From: Saccharicrinis aurantiacus
GTDB lineage: Bacteria > Bacteroidota > Bacteroidia > Bacteroidales > Marinilabiliaceae
Direction of reading: 5' to 3'
DNA: 64,000 nt
Assembly: GCF_001660705.2 (NCBI RefSeq)
Contig: NZ_LYBV02000034.1
Coordinates: 231,715 to 295,714 of the forward strand
The translations under genes were made by a program, and so were the position numbers. Shown piece by piece: positions 17,792 through 27,091 of this stretch (position 1 is its first letter; each line of letters starts with the position of its first letter). The notes under the pieces were generated by a model. That model searched no databases and was not told the origin of the DNA. It worked only from the letters and a program-made list of their open reading frames with translations.

Positions 17792-20491
17792 CTATTGAAC
17801 TGTATAGTTATACAAATAATTATTTTCCCCTCCAACAATTAAATTAAAGTTAGATTTCTTTTTAGTGAGAAACCCAATACTAAAACGAGAAGAACCTTTT
17901 AAAGGGAAGTTTTTATAAAACGACCCATCCTTATTAATAAGGAAAATCTTTTTGTTTTCTTCATCATAAACACCAATTTTATAATCGGTAGACGAGAATT
18001 GATAAATATCTGCATGCAACGCTAAAGTCCCCTTAATATCAATTGATGCCATTTCTTTAAACTTATTATTATAAATCATCACTTTATTCTGTGTGACTAA
18101 AATATACGATGTTTCACTACCTTTACTAACCATAGTAAAGTAATGCGAAAGCTCTGTATTAAGAAGGTTTTTAGTTGTAACATTACCATCTTTCAAATCA
18201 ATGAATCGGATATTTGCATAAGTATCTGTGGTAACTAGTTTATTGTTTACACAGAAAACTGAACTTAATTTATTACGTGAGAAATCGTCCTTGATGGTGA
18301 GCCTAGTTTCTCCTCTACGATTCAAAATATAATTCCTATTCTCATCGGCATAAATAATATAATCGTTTCCATTATTTCGAATGTGCTGTATTTCTTGACT
18401 GACAATATGCTCTGATTTGGAGGCTTTCCAACCTGTAATTATACTCCCTTTTTTATCATACACTTGAGTTTTATGATCTGCTGTCGCAATAAAAATCCGA
18501 TAAATTTTGTTTTTATCATAGTCAAACAAGGCTAAGCCATTGGTAGCTTTATTTGATAGATTGATGGGGTAACGCTCAACATTATTGCCATTTCTATCTA
18601 ACAAATAAATACGATCCTCTGTATTAAATAAATATTGAAGTTTATTATTCTTATAGAAATCAATTTGATAAATATCACTGAGTATTGGTTTGTTGAGTTT
18701 TTTCTCCCACAAAATTCTACCATCTGGAGTTATAAGATAAACTTTATTACTCAAATCCTGAATTAATATTTCCTTTTCCTTTGTATAATGATTTAGTACA
18801 ATACTTGGCTTAAAGTGCACAGAGCTATCAAGTTTACTTTGCCATATTGTTTGCGGCTCTTGGCTACGCGAAGGGTTATGTTGTATGCAAATATTAGAAT
18901 ACAGCATATTATTGTTAGTTGCCAATTGAATTCCTAAGCCATAAAAGTTATTAAGAGCTTCTTTCTGCTCTGCGTTAGGATTTAATAAAGTACACTTTGG
19001 TTTAGGGTTAAAATGTTTGGCTACATTCGCTAGATTACAATAAAAATAAACATTCTGCTTTGAAGCAAAATTTTCTGAGAAGATTTTATTATAACTATTA
19101 TAATGGATAGTTTTACCTAGAATATTAGCATATAGAATCTGCTTAAGCGATTCTTTAGTATTTGCGAAGAATATATGATTATTATAAAATGAGAAATATT
19201 TGCTTGGAGTATAAGGGAGTAAATGTTTGAAGATATTCGTAAAATCGTTTTCGCGATCGTTTTTATAAATAGCGATCTTTGTTTGTTTATCTAACTGGTA
19301 AAAACTTGTCTCCTTTAATGGCTTGTTAAATAGCTTAGATAGACTACTTTTTGCTCTGTTCTCACTTTTGGTTTTCAACACTAAAAAACTGCCTTCTTTA
19401 GGGCTTAAACTATTTATATTCGCATCAACTAATGCAAATTCGCTATCCATTAATTCAAAAATTAAACCTTCAGAATTGCCATTTGAAAACCCTTTTTTAT
19501 AATCCGATTGAAGATTATTATTTTTAAGGTACGTATTAAGATTATTCTTAAGCTTTACTGATTTGTTATAAGTATAAGCAAGGATAAGACCGGAATTAGC
19601 CGGAATTACTTTTGAAATCTTAGAATATTGTGGACTACAATCTTTAAATATCTGATTTAATTTATTCTGATTCTCGTTAGAACTAATAAAACCATTCAAT
19701 AACAACTTATCATCCTTAATATTTACATCAAACTCAGCCCAAGATCCAAAAAACTTCAACCCTTTAAGTTCAGGATAATAAGATCTATCAAACAATGGTA
19801 ATAGAGCATCTGGTATTCTATTAAAGTTAACAAACAGATTTGCATCATCCGATTGCCCCATTGTTTTTAATACCAAATTAAAAGAAGTATCATCTAACAA
19901 GGAGATTGCAGATTGAACCTGTCGTATCGATTTTTCTACTAAAAGACTTGACTTACTTACTATTAAAATACCCGAGGTGAAAGAAACATAGTAATTATCT
20001 GATTGTGGTAATACTATCTCATATATATCATTAGCATTATACCTTCTCTTGTCAACATGAAGTCCATTGGGTAAAGATCCTCTAAGGTAATCTTTGATAC
20101 TACTTTCTTCAGCTTTATTTTTTAAGCGATATAAGTATAAAGCATCAATTGACTTATCGCCACTCGTGTGTAAAGAAACACTTAAATTATTTGATAAAAT
20201 TTGATTAAGAGGGGTCTCTACTACACTATCAATGAGTACATCTGAATGTTTGACAAAATCATTAAACCAATTAAAACTTTCAAGTTCTTTTTTGTAATTA
20301 GTTTTATTTAGAATTGTTTTATAGGTCCCCTTTAAGTTATTAATACGCATAATACAAAACGCATTATCTGGAACAGCCTTTATTATATTATTATTACTAT
20401 AATTTTTTAAACTTGAGAAATAAATGTAACAAAAAACGAGGCTTAGAAATAGTACAACAGATAGTATAATTAGCGTTACCTTTTTAAGCAT
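17792..20491 (-). CDS. Uncharacterised membrane-anchored protein with DUF3352-like and propeller-like parts
   Basis: I do not recognise this 899-aa protein with certainty. It has one N-terminal transmembrane helix (about 5-26) and a long periplasmic part. Residues 40-520 (AVPDNAFCIMRINNL, VSLHTSGDKSIDALYLYRL) resemble DUF3352-type proteins, which start with a short phrase about a 'good enough' beta domain and have no assigned role. The C-terminal third shows repeated blades of the form I-x-x-x-D-x-x-G-x-x-x-W/x-K (LITPDGRILWEKKL, LDRNGNNVERYPINL, YDKKGSIITGWKA, LNRRGETRLTI), indicating a beta-propeller. It lies between porZ and the oxidoreductase gene with gaps of 18 and 8 nt, so it is probably co-transcribed with porZ; a link to T9SS or envelope homeostasis is inference. 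Confidence 0.55.
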   Translation of the reverse strand: MLKKVTLIILSVVLFLSLVFCYIYFSSLKNYSNNNIIKAVPDNAFCIMRINNLKGTYKTILNKTNYKKELESFNWFNDFVKHSDVLIDSVVETPLNQILSNNLSVSLHTSGDKSIDALYLYRLKNKAEESSIKDYLRGSLPNGLHVDKRRYNANDIYEIVLPQSDNYYVSFTSGILIVSKSSLLVEKSIRQVQSAISLLDDTSFNLVLKTMGQSDDANLFVNFNRIPDALLPLFDRSYYPELKGLKFFGSWAEFDVNIKDDKLLLNGFISSNENQNKLNQIFKDCSPQYSKISKVIPANSGLILAYTYNKSVKLKNNLNTYLKNNNLQSDYKKGFSNGNSEGLIFELMDSEFALVDANINSLSPKEGSFLVLKTKSENRAKSSLSKLFNKPLKETSFYQLDKQTKIAIYKNDRENDFTNIFKHLLPYTPSKYFSFYNNHIFFANTKESLKQILYANILGKTIHYNSYNKIFSENFASKQNVYFYCNLANVAKHFNPKPKCTLLNPNAEQKEALNNFYGLGIQLATNNNMLYSNICIQHNPSRSQEPQTIWQSKLDSSVHFKPSIVLNHYTKEKEILIQDLSNKVYLITPDGRILWEKKLNKPILSDIYQIDFYKNNKLQYLFNTEDRIYLLDRNGNNVERYPINLSNKATNGLALFDYDKNKIYRIFIATADHKTQVYDKKGSIITGWKASKSEHIVSQEIQHIRNNGNDYIIYADENRNYILNRRGETRLTIKDDFSRNKLSSVFCVNNKLVTTDTYANIRFIDLKDGNVTTKNLLNTELSHYFTMVSKGSETSYILVTQNKVMIYNNKFKEMASIDIKGTLALHADIYQFSSTDYKIGVYDEENKKIFLINKDGSFYKNFPLKGSSRFSIGFLTKKKSNFNLIVGGENNYLYNYTVQ

Positions 20492-20509
20492 TATTCTCTA
20501 AATCTAAAA

Positions 20510-22855
20510 TTAATTTATAATCATTATTTTTGTGGATACAGTTTCAGATCCATCTTTATTTGTAGCGTATACAATATACACTCCTGACTTTACTTTATCA
20601 TTGTAAATATTACGCCCATTCCAAACCAAACGCCCTCCAAGTGAGATACCTTGATAAACTAATTTACCGCTGACATCTGTAATACGCACAGTTGAGTCGT
20701 CAACTAAATTTGCAATAGTAATCACACCCTCATACCCAGGCTGAACAGGATTTGGAAATGCATAGACTTCATTATACGACTCTTTACCATTTACTGCTTC
20801 ATTCATATAAGAAACTATCCCATTATCTGTCCCAAAATATACCATCCCATTACTTGGGTCAATCGCAATTGTAGTTATAAAATTTGAAAGTAAAGGAGAA
20901 TTATCTTTATTAAAGTGATGAATCGTTTTAATGCCATCTGGTGAAACACAGTAGACACCATCAGTTTCTGTCCCGATCCACTTTCTATTTGCACCATCAG
21001 TTTGAATCGCAGTAATCACAACATTATCCAATAAGTAATCTGCTAAATCACTACTATCCTCTCTTGAAATTTTGATTCGAGATGCAACAGGCTTTTCTTC
21101 TTCAAATATTCTTTCTGGCCGATAATATACAAGAATACCTGAATTCGTACCTATCCATATGTAACCATCCTTATCTTCACAGAGTGCATTTGGAGTTACA
21201 TCAATAACTGCTCCATTTTCATCCCAGAATTTTAAATATTCACAACGATTATCTTCAGATCCTTGAATGGGACCTTTTACAGTATCATCTGAAGCATCTT
21301 CTAATGTGTTATTAAAATCAAACACATAAAGTCCTTCATTTATATATTTACATGTACTCCATAAAAAGCCTTGTGAAGATATAATCATATTTCGGTATTT
21401 TGCGGCTTGTTCATTACTTGCAAAATAATAATATTCGTTTTTACGCCAATCTCGTTTCTCATTCCCGAATTTAACTTGAATTGGAAAACTAATGGACTGA
21501 TTATTTGCATAGAGATTACCATCATCATCTATAGCTAAGCCATTTATTAAGTCCCAAGAGTCTACTGGTTCAATGGTACTGTTAATGTGTGTAAAATGGT
21601 TAGATACTTTGCTATTTTCAAATTCAACTATTCCATATCTACTAGCAATATAAACTTTGTTATGATTGTTTGGATCAATAGCAATATCACAAAAATTTCT
21701 TAACCCAATTAATTTTGAGTCCGTATATTTATTAATCGCTTCCCAGCTCCCTTGCTTAAGAATTGATAATTCTGCCGGATAAGCGGTAGGAGTATATGAA
21801 TTTTCATGTGGGATACCTGGTACAGCATATACAACACCCTCTGAAGCAGCAATTTTAAATGTCCTATTTGTTGAAGGTCCGTTAGGCAAATATTGAATAT
21901 CGTTAAATGCTTGCTTTTCGACCAAACCTAAGACTTCATCTCCAAGCCAAGTCTTATTACCATCTTCTATTACGGAAGTAAAGTTGGGTGTAAAGTTTTT
22001 ATCTTCAAGGTCATAAAATGTAATTTTACCTTGAAGTTCAAGATTTTTATTTGAGACCTGTATACTATCCTCATATATTGAATATATCACTTCCTCTGTC
22101 TGCTGATATTTTACAAAAGAAGATTCAATAGCACGCGAGCTCCAATTGTTTCCTATATTATTCTCTTCATACAATTTATTATTTGATTTTCTGACAGCTA
22201 AAATTCCTGAACCATGAGGAATAATATCGAGAAACTCATTGGCTGGATAAACATTCTTCCAAGTTTCATAAAATGCAAGCGCATTACTTGCTATAGGAGC
22301 TCCTAATAAGCCAATATCAGTCGCTGCATAGATTGAATCATTTTGTGTACAAATCTGATTTATCTTTATCTCCGCTGCATTATCCCCAATATAATAGGTA
22401 TCCTCGATCTCGTGATTTTTATAATCAACCACCAATATTCCAAAATCTGTAGAACAGAAAGCTTGCTTATTTACTATAGTAATATTATTAATAACTTTCG
22501 ATACTGATAATTGCTTTAACTTAAGGTCGGGAATATTAATACAATTATCACCCTCAATTATATCTATATTCCCATTTGCATAACCAATCATAACACTCTT
22601 CTGATCAGGAAGAATTATTGCTGCTGATATATCCACATCACTTAACCTGTTAAGCTTTGTGTATTTCGTCATTGTTTCTTCTTCTGAATCAACAACAAAA
22701 TATCCATTACGTGCAAAAGAAAATATTTTATTCTCTGATTTCTGTACCTGAAACACATCATTCACAGCTATATGCTCTTGCCAAGCCCCAATAGGAACTT
22801 GAGAAAAAATAGCAGAATACGAAAGTGATAGTATAATTAATAATACCTTATTCAT
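20510..22855 (-). CDS. porZ: Type IX secretion system protein PorZ
   Basis: The 781-aa precursor has a signal peptide (to about residue 18) and then GAWQEHIAVNDV, typical of the PorZ N-terminus. Two beta-propellers of two-component-regulator-like blades follow (for example EDKDGYIWIGTNSGILVYY, DGANRKWIGTETDGVYCVS, MVYFGTDNGIVSYM), and the last ~75 residues form a T9SS-type sorting domain (VYAFPNPVQPG ... KVKSGVYIVYATNK). PorZ is part of the surface attachment complex of T9SS, which processes cargo and conjugates it to A-LPS. Size and domain order match the family closely. It starts 3 nt after rdgB and is followed closely by the 899-aa gene. Confidence 0.88.
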   Translation of the reverse strand: MNKVLLIILSLSYSAIFSQVPIGAWQEHIAVNDVFQVQKSENKIFSFARNGYFVVDSEEETMTKYTKLNRLSDVDISAAIILPDQKSVMIGYANGNIDIIEGDNCINIPDLKLKQLSVSKVINNITIVNKQAFCSTDFGILVVDYKNHEIEDTYYIGDNAAEIKINQICTQNDSIYAATDIGLLGAPIASNALAFYETWKNVYPANEFLDIIPHGSGILAVRKSNNKLYEENNIGNNWSSRAIESSFVKYQQTEEVIYSIYEDSIQVSNKNLELQGKITFYDLEDKNFTPNFTSVIEDGNKTWLGDEVLGLVEKQAFNDIQYLPNGPSTNRTFKIAASEGVVYAVPGIPHENSYTPTAYPAELSILKQGSWEAINKYTDSKLIGLRNFCDIAIDPNNHNKVYIASRYGIVEFENSKVSNHFTHINSTIEPVDSWDLINGLAIDDDGNLYANNQSISFPIQVKFGNEKRDWRKNEYYYFASNEQAAKYRNMIISSQGFLWSTCKYINEGLYVFDFNNTLEDASDDTVKGPIQGSEDNRCEYLKFWDENGAVIDVTPNALCEDKDGYIWIGTNSGILVYYRPERIFEEEKPVASRIKISREDSSDLADYLLDNVVITAIQTDGANRKWIGTETDGVYCVSPDGIKTIHHFNKDNSPLLSNFITTIAIDPSNGMVYFGTDNGIVSYMNEAVNGKESYNEVYAFPNPVQPGYEGVITIANLVDDSTVRITDVSGKLVYQGISLGGRLVWNGRNIYNDKVKSGVYIVYATNKDGSETVSTKIMIIN

Positions 22856-22858
22856 TAT

Positions 22859-23434
22859 TTATAACTGATTTAAAAAGCCTATCAATTTATTAACCGCCAA
22901 TGCTCTATGACTTATTGTATTTTTCACCTCGAAATCCATTTCAGCAAATGTCTTTGTATAACCATCAGGAATAAAGATTGGATCATACCCGAACCCCTTA
23001 CTTCCAATAGGCGATTCTGAGATTACACCATTCACAATTCCTTTAAATAAAAACTCTTCGTTATTTATGATTAATGAAATTACCGTCTTAAATCTGGCCT
23101 TTCTATTCTCAACTCCTTTTAGGTTACTCAAAAGCAATTCTATATTTGCGTTAGGATCTTTAGCCTCACCAGCATACCTGGCACTGTAAACCCCTGGTTC
23201 TCCATTCAAATATTCCACTTCGAGACCAGTATCGTCAGCAAAACAGTTTATTTGATACTTATTAGCAACAAACGACGACTTCTGAGTAGCATTAACTTCG
23301 ATAGTATTGCCTGTTTCTGGAATTTCGCTAAAACAACCTATCTCGTCCAATCCTTTTAACGAGATCGAGTTCTGTAGTAATTCTTTTACCTCTGATAATT
23401 TATTCGGGTTATGAGTTGCAAATACAAGATTCAT
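22859..23434 (-). CDS. rdgB: RdgB/HAM1 non-canonical purine NTP pyrophosphatase
   Basis: The 191-aa protein begins MNLVFATHNPNKLSEVKELL and contains FADDTGLEVEYLNGEPGVYSARYAG, the GSKGFGYDPIFIPDGY loop and a terminal SHRALAVNKL, the signatures of ITP/XTP/dITP pyrophosphatases that clean the nucleotide pool. Length is standard. It is the first gene of a compact unit with porZ; I recall rdgB next to porZ in other Bacteroidota, which points to conserved synteny rather than shared function. Confidence 0.95.
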   Translation of the reverse strand: MNLVFATHNPNKLSEVKELLQNSISLKGLDEIGCFSEIPETGNTIEVNATQKSSFVANKYQINCFADDTGLEVEYLNGEPGVYSARYAGEAKDPNANIELLLSNLKGVENRKARFKTVISLIINNEEFLFKGIVNGVISESPIGSKGFGYDPIFIPDGYTKTFAEMDFEVKNTISHRALAVNKLIGFLNQL

Positions 23435-23460
23435 ATTTTATTTAATATTGTTACAAAACA

Positions 23461-23491
23461 AAAAACAACGGCAGGTAGACGTTGTTTTTTT
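23461..23491. terminator. Bidirectional intrinsic terminator between uspA and rdgB
   Basis: AAAAAACAACG (23461-23471) and CGTTGTTTTTT (23481-23491) are perfect complements around a 9-nt loop; T-runs occur on both strands. It lies just after the uspA stop and just before the rdgB start, so it separates the two minus-strand transcripts. Confidence 0.7.
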
Positions 23492-23506
23492 ATTATGCAA
23501 ATTTAA

Positions 23507-24340
23507 TTAGAAACCACCGTAACCATATTTCATTAAATCAGTTCGCGGATTTACGACCATTGCAGGTATTTTATGCTCATTAGCGATAATTTGCTGCTCT
23601 GCTGTTCCAAGCACATAATCATGAAAGGCTATATCCCTAGTTGTCATTGTCATAATTACATTAGCCTCTATTTGTTTTGCAAATGCAATTGTCTCTTGGG
23701 CTAAAGATTCTTTTCCTGTTGAAATAGACAATTCGTAATTTATATTCCTCTCTGAAAGAAAATTCTTACAAAATGCTAGATTAGCTTTCGTTCTAGAGTC
23801 AACCTCACCTCCTTTATTTGAGATTCCGAATAGATAAATTTTTGTATGATAAAATTTACTTAAAAAATCCACCCAAATTAGCTTCTCTTTGTTTTGAGTT
23901 TTGAAATTAACAGGAAAAACTATTTTACGAACCTCATTTGGAGCAGGAGGATCCTGAACCACTAAAAAAGGGATTTTAGAACCAACAATAACTTTCAGCG
24001 CCCAACTTCCAGTTAACTTTTGCATCCCCTTAATTCCATGCGTTCCCATAACAAGCATAATGGCGCCTATCTCATCGGCAACACTATTAATTGTTTTAAA
24101 AATAGTACCCTCTCTTACTATTCCTTTAAATGTAGTTTTAGGATTGATGGATTTAAGTTTTAGTATTTCATCATTTAATGTAACAGTTACTTTATCGATG
24201 TCATCATCCTTTTTTACTATATGCAGCAAGGCTATAGTAGCATTTTGCTTCAATGATAAAATTTTAGCATGCTCTATTGCATTGAATGCTACAGGCGTAA
24301 AGTCGAATGGTACAACAATGATTTTTTCAGAATTCTCCAT
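23507..24340 (-). CDS. Tandem universal stress protein (two UspA domains)
   Basis: The 277-aa protein contains two UspA-like domains. The first starts EKIIVVPFDFTPVAFNAIEHA and ends with the ATP-type motif MVMGTHGIKGMQKLTGSWALKVI; the second, from about residue 145 (EVRKIVFPVNFKTQNKEKLIWV), ends in EANVIMTMTTRDIAFHDYVLG and has lost the G-x-x-G glycine loop. Function is likely a nucleotide-responsive stress factor in the cytoplasm. It is a single gene read divergently from the cyclase gene. Confidence 0.85.
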   Translation of the reverse strand: MENSEKIIVVPFDFTPVAFNAIEHAKILSLKQNATIALLHIVKKDDDIDKVTVTLNDEILKLKSINPKTTFKGIVREGTIFKTINSVADEIGAIMLVMGTHGIKGMQKLTGSWALKVIVGSKIPFLVVQDPPAPNEVRKIVFPVNFKTQNKEKLIWVDFLSKFYHTKIYLFGISNKGGEVDSRTKANLAFCKNFLSERNINYELSISTGKESLAQETIAFAKQIEANVIMTMTTRDIAFHDYVLGTAEQQIIANEHKIPAMVVNPRTDLMKYGYGGF

Positions 24341-24361
24341 ATGTGTTCTTATTAAATAAAC

Positions 24362-24395
24362 TTGGTTTATTTTGCGAATAAATATACTACTTTTG
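24362..24395 (+). promoter_or_regulatory. Predicted promoter of the cyclase gene (TTG, 23 nt, TACTTTTG)
   Basis: TTG at 24362-24364 is followed after 23 nt by TACTTTTG (24388-24395), which fits TAnnTTTG. It leaves a leader of about 30 nt before the TTG start codon at 24434. Confidence 0.5.
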
Positions 24396-24433
24396 ATATA
24401 AATACAACTACATATTCATAAAATCTAATAATC

Positions 24434-26200
24434 TTGAAAATTAAATATCTACATATAAATTTCTATTTGTGGTTGTTCATTTCTCTACTAATATCAGAAC
24501 TATCTCTTCTATCGCAGAATAAAGAAATTCTGATCGATAACATAACGGTTAATCTAGATACAATATTGTTAGATGAAGATTCAATTATTTATATTAATAA
24601 AAATGATTTATTAACCTTTGATCTTGGATCTAAAAATTCGCAACCTATACTTAAGGTATTCTACCTAAAAGGGATGCAATCTAACAGATCCGATTCTACT
24701 TATCAAAATTCAGTTTCATACAGCAATTTAGACCCTTCAGAATATACATTCTATGTACAAACTAATAAACTATCCGAAAAGATTAGCATTAAGGTTAAAA
24801 GTAACTATTGGCTTTGGTTCTTATTAACCACAGCTATACTAATAGGTCTTATTATTATAGCTAGAGGATCTCTTAGAAAACATATAAATAACCAGATCGA
24901 GATCTTTAAAAAAGCCCTAGGTATAAACTTCTTTAAAACCGAACAATCTAGAGTTGACAATATTCTTCCGAAACAACAATCTCCAAAAAGAAAATATAAT
25001 AAGGTAACCGTTTTGTTTGCCGACATACAAGGATTTACAAAAATAGTAGAGCATTTAAACCCAGAAACACTTATTGATGAACTAGATAGGTTTTTCATAC
25101 GTTTTGATGAAGTTGTTGAAAAGTACCGCATAGAAAAAATTAAGACAATTGGTGATGCCTACATGTGTGCAGGAGGAATACCAATTAAAAACAGCACTAA
25201 TCCGATAGAGGTTATCCTAGCAGCTTTAGAAATGCAAAAATTCATGAAGCAAGCAAATATTGATAACAAAAAAGAAGCTGGGGATTTCTGGGAGGTACGA
25301 ATTGGCGTACATACGGGGCCCGTTATTTCTGGCACAATAGGCAGAAAAAAACTATCATTCGACATTTGGGGAGACAGTGTCAATATTGCTAGCCGGATGG
25401 AATCTTCGGGGATAGCTGGGAAGATTAATATTTCTGGAGTAACATATGAATTAGTAAAAGATTTCTTCGATTGCAAATATAGAGGGAAAATGCCTATTAA
25501 ATATAAAGGTGAAACCGATATGTATTTCGTTAATCAAATTAAAAAGGAACTCTCAGTTGATGGCTTAGGAATTATCCCTAACAGTAAGTTTAACACTAAA
25601 ATAAAATGGGTACAATATATTGATATCGAAGAGTATATTTTAGATTTATTAGAAAATAAATTATCAAAAAATCTACATTACCATAGCGTATTTCACACAA
25701 TTGACGTATGCACACAAGTTGAAATTATAGGAAGATCAGAAGGTCTTTCAATGGGTGAGTTACTTATAGTTAAACTAGCTGCACTTTTTCATGATGTTGG
25801 TTTTATTAATGTGATAGATAATCACGAGGAAGAAAGTGTTAAAATCGCTCAAGAAACTCTCTCTAAATACAGATACACAGCTGACGAGATAAAAGAAATA
25901 TGTAATCTGATAATGGCTACAAAACAAAATACAATACCTCTAAGTATAAGTGAAAAGGTACTAAAAGATGCGGACCTAGATTATTTAGGCAGAGCTGATT
26001 TTATTCCAATTTCTGATCGTTTATGGAAGGAGATCTGTGTTTGCCACACTAAAATGTCGCTCAGCGAATGGCATGTATACCAACTAGAATTCTTAAAAGC
26101 TCATAGATATTATACCAAAACTGCACAAGACCTTAGACAGGTTAAAAAAGAAAAACAAATTAAGAAATTAGTAGATTTAATAGCAGACAAAAATAATTAG
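24434..26200 (+). CDS. Class III adenylate cyclase fused to an HD phosphohydrolase domain
   Basis: The 588-aa protein begins at TTG 24434, which directly starts a signal-like segment; no ATG lies nearby in frame. A ~90-residue periplasmic part is followed by a transmembrane helix (125-144). The cyclase domain (about 188-370) keeps all key residues: metal ligands D197 (FADIQG) and D241 (TIGDAYM), adenine-selecting K237 and D310, and transition-state N317 and R321. The C-terminal domain (about 390-570) has H417 and H421 in YHSVFHTIDV, H453-D454 and a later D514, close to the cyclic-nucleotide phosphodiesterase pattern of HD proteins. The protein may therefore both make and break cAMP, controlled by the periplasmic part. 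It is transcribed ahead of bactofilin, 81 nt downstream. Confidence 0.85.
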   Translation: MKIKYLHINFYLWLFISLLISELSLLSQNKEILIDNITVNLDTILLDEDSIIYINKNDLLTFDLGSKNSQPILKVFYLKGMQSNRSDSTYQNSVSYSNLDPSEYTFYVQTNKLSEKISIKVKSNYWLWFLLTTAILIGLIIIARGSLRKHINNQIEIFKKALGINFFKTEQSRVDNILPKQQSPKRKYNKVTVLFADIQGFTKIVEHLNPETLIDELDRFFIRFDEVVEKYRIEKIKTIGDAYMCAGGIPIKNSTNPIEVILAALEMQKFMKQANIDNKKEAGDFWEVRIGVHTGPVISGTIGRKKLSFDIWGDSVNIASRMESSGIAGKINISGVTYELVKDFFDCKYRGKMPIKYKGETDMYFVNQIKKELSVDGLGIIPNSKFNTKIKWVQYIDIEEYILDLLENKLSKNLHYHSVFHTIDVCTQVEIIGRSEGLSMGELLIVKLAALFHDVGFINVIDNHEEESVKIAQETLSKYRYTADEIKEICNLIMATKQNTIPLSISEKVLKDADLDYLGRADFIPISDRLWKEICVCHTKMSLSEWHVYQLEFLKAHRYYTKTAQDLRQVKKEKQIKKLVDLIADKNN

Positions 26201-26281
26201 TTCAATATTTAACTAAAAATAGCACTTTAAATACCCTGGAAATTTAAATTTTTATTTTCTTTGGTGGGCAATTATTATAGC

Positions 26282-26692
26282 ATGTGGTTTAAAAAGAAAA
26301 AAGTAAGTAATAGTATGGCAAAATCAAATGAAACCGATAATAAACTACCCAATATGATTGGTTCTGGGACCAAAATTATTGGAAATGTTGAAACCAACGG
26401 TGATATTAGGATTGATGGAGAAGTTGAAGGGAATATCATATCTAAAGGAAAGGTAGTTATTGGTTCCAAAGGAAAAATTATTGGTGAGGTACAGTGTGTA
26501 AATGCTGAATTATCCGGGCTTATTCAAGGTGTGATTAAAGTGTCTGAATTACTATCTCTTAAAAATGCGTCTAAGCTACTAGGTGACATTTTTACGTCTA
26601 AATTGTCAATAGAGCCAGGAGCAACATTTACAGGATCGTGTAAAATGGGAGATGTAAATCAACCTAAAACTGAAATAAAAGAAAAAGGTTAA
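26282..26692 (+). CDS. Bactofilin (polymer-forming cytoskeletal protein)
   Basis: The 136-aa product carries the right-handed beta-helix repeat of DUF583/bactofilin: IGSGTKIIGNVETNGDIRIDGEVEGNI followed by VVIGSKGKIIGEV and later VSELLSLKNASKLLGDI. Short basic N- and Pro/Lys-rich C-terminal tails flank the core. Bactofilins assemble into nucleotide-free filaments used as scaffolds for cell shape. I chose ATG 26282 (MWFKKKK); a TTG 21 nt upstream is unlikely. Bactofilin just ahead of the F0 genes is a layout I know from other Bacteroidota. Confidence 0.92.
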   Translation: MWFKKKKVSNSMAKSNETDNKLPNMIGSGTKIIGNVETNGDIRIDGEVEGNIISKGKVVIGSKGKIIGEVQCVNAELSGLIQGVIKVSELLSLKNASKLLGDIFTSKLSIEPGATFTGSCKMGDVNQPKTEIKEKG

Positions 26693-26707
26693 TTCAAATT
26701 AACCTCA

Positions 26708-27058
26708 ATGAAGTTATCAACCATAAGGATTATATTACTTGGTTTAATAGTATTAGGAAATTATCTATTATCGCAATTATTATTACCAAATCTAAAAATA
26801 GAAATACTATATATAAATTTATATATGGCTCTAGTTTTTGGAGGTATTTTATACATTTTTGGTCTTGCAATTAAAAAGGCAAAAGATAAAACGTTAATCA
26901 TTTCAATAATACTTACTTCGGTAAGATTCACAATGGCCTTAATTTATCTTTTACCAATTATTTTAAGTAATAATCCATATAAGATTCAACTTTCTCTCGT
27001 ATTTATGGTTAATTATTTATTCTACCTTGGCGTTGGCTTTACTGTCGATAACAGGTAA
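26708..27058 (+). CDS. Small four-helix membrane protein, AtpI-like position
   Basis: The 116-aa protein consists of four hydrophobic helices (about 5-25, 32-53, 64-86, 92-111) with short charged loops (KKAKDKT, VDNR end). I do not recognise a family motif. Its place between bactofilin and atpB, with 15 and 33 nt gaps, is where Bacteroidota carry AtpI/AtpZ-like assembly factors and an unnamed partner. A role in c-ring assembly or Mg2+ supply is inference from position. Confidence 0.6.
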   Translation: MKLSTIRIILLGLIVLGNYLLSQLLLPNLKIEILYINLYMALVFGGILYIFGLAIKKAKDKTLIISIILTSVRFTMALIYLLPIILSNNPYKIQLSLVFMVNYLFYLGVGFTVDNR

Positions 27059-27091
27059 GGATCTTTAAAAATACAACAACAGTCATTACTA

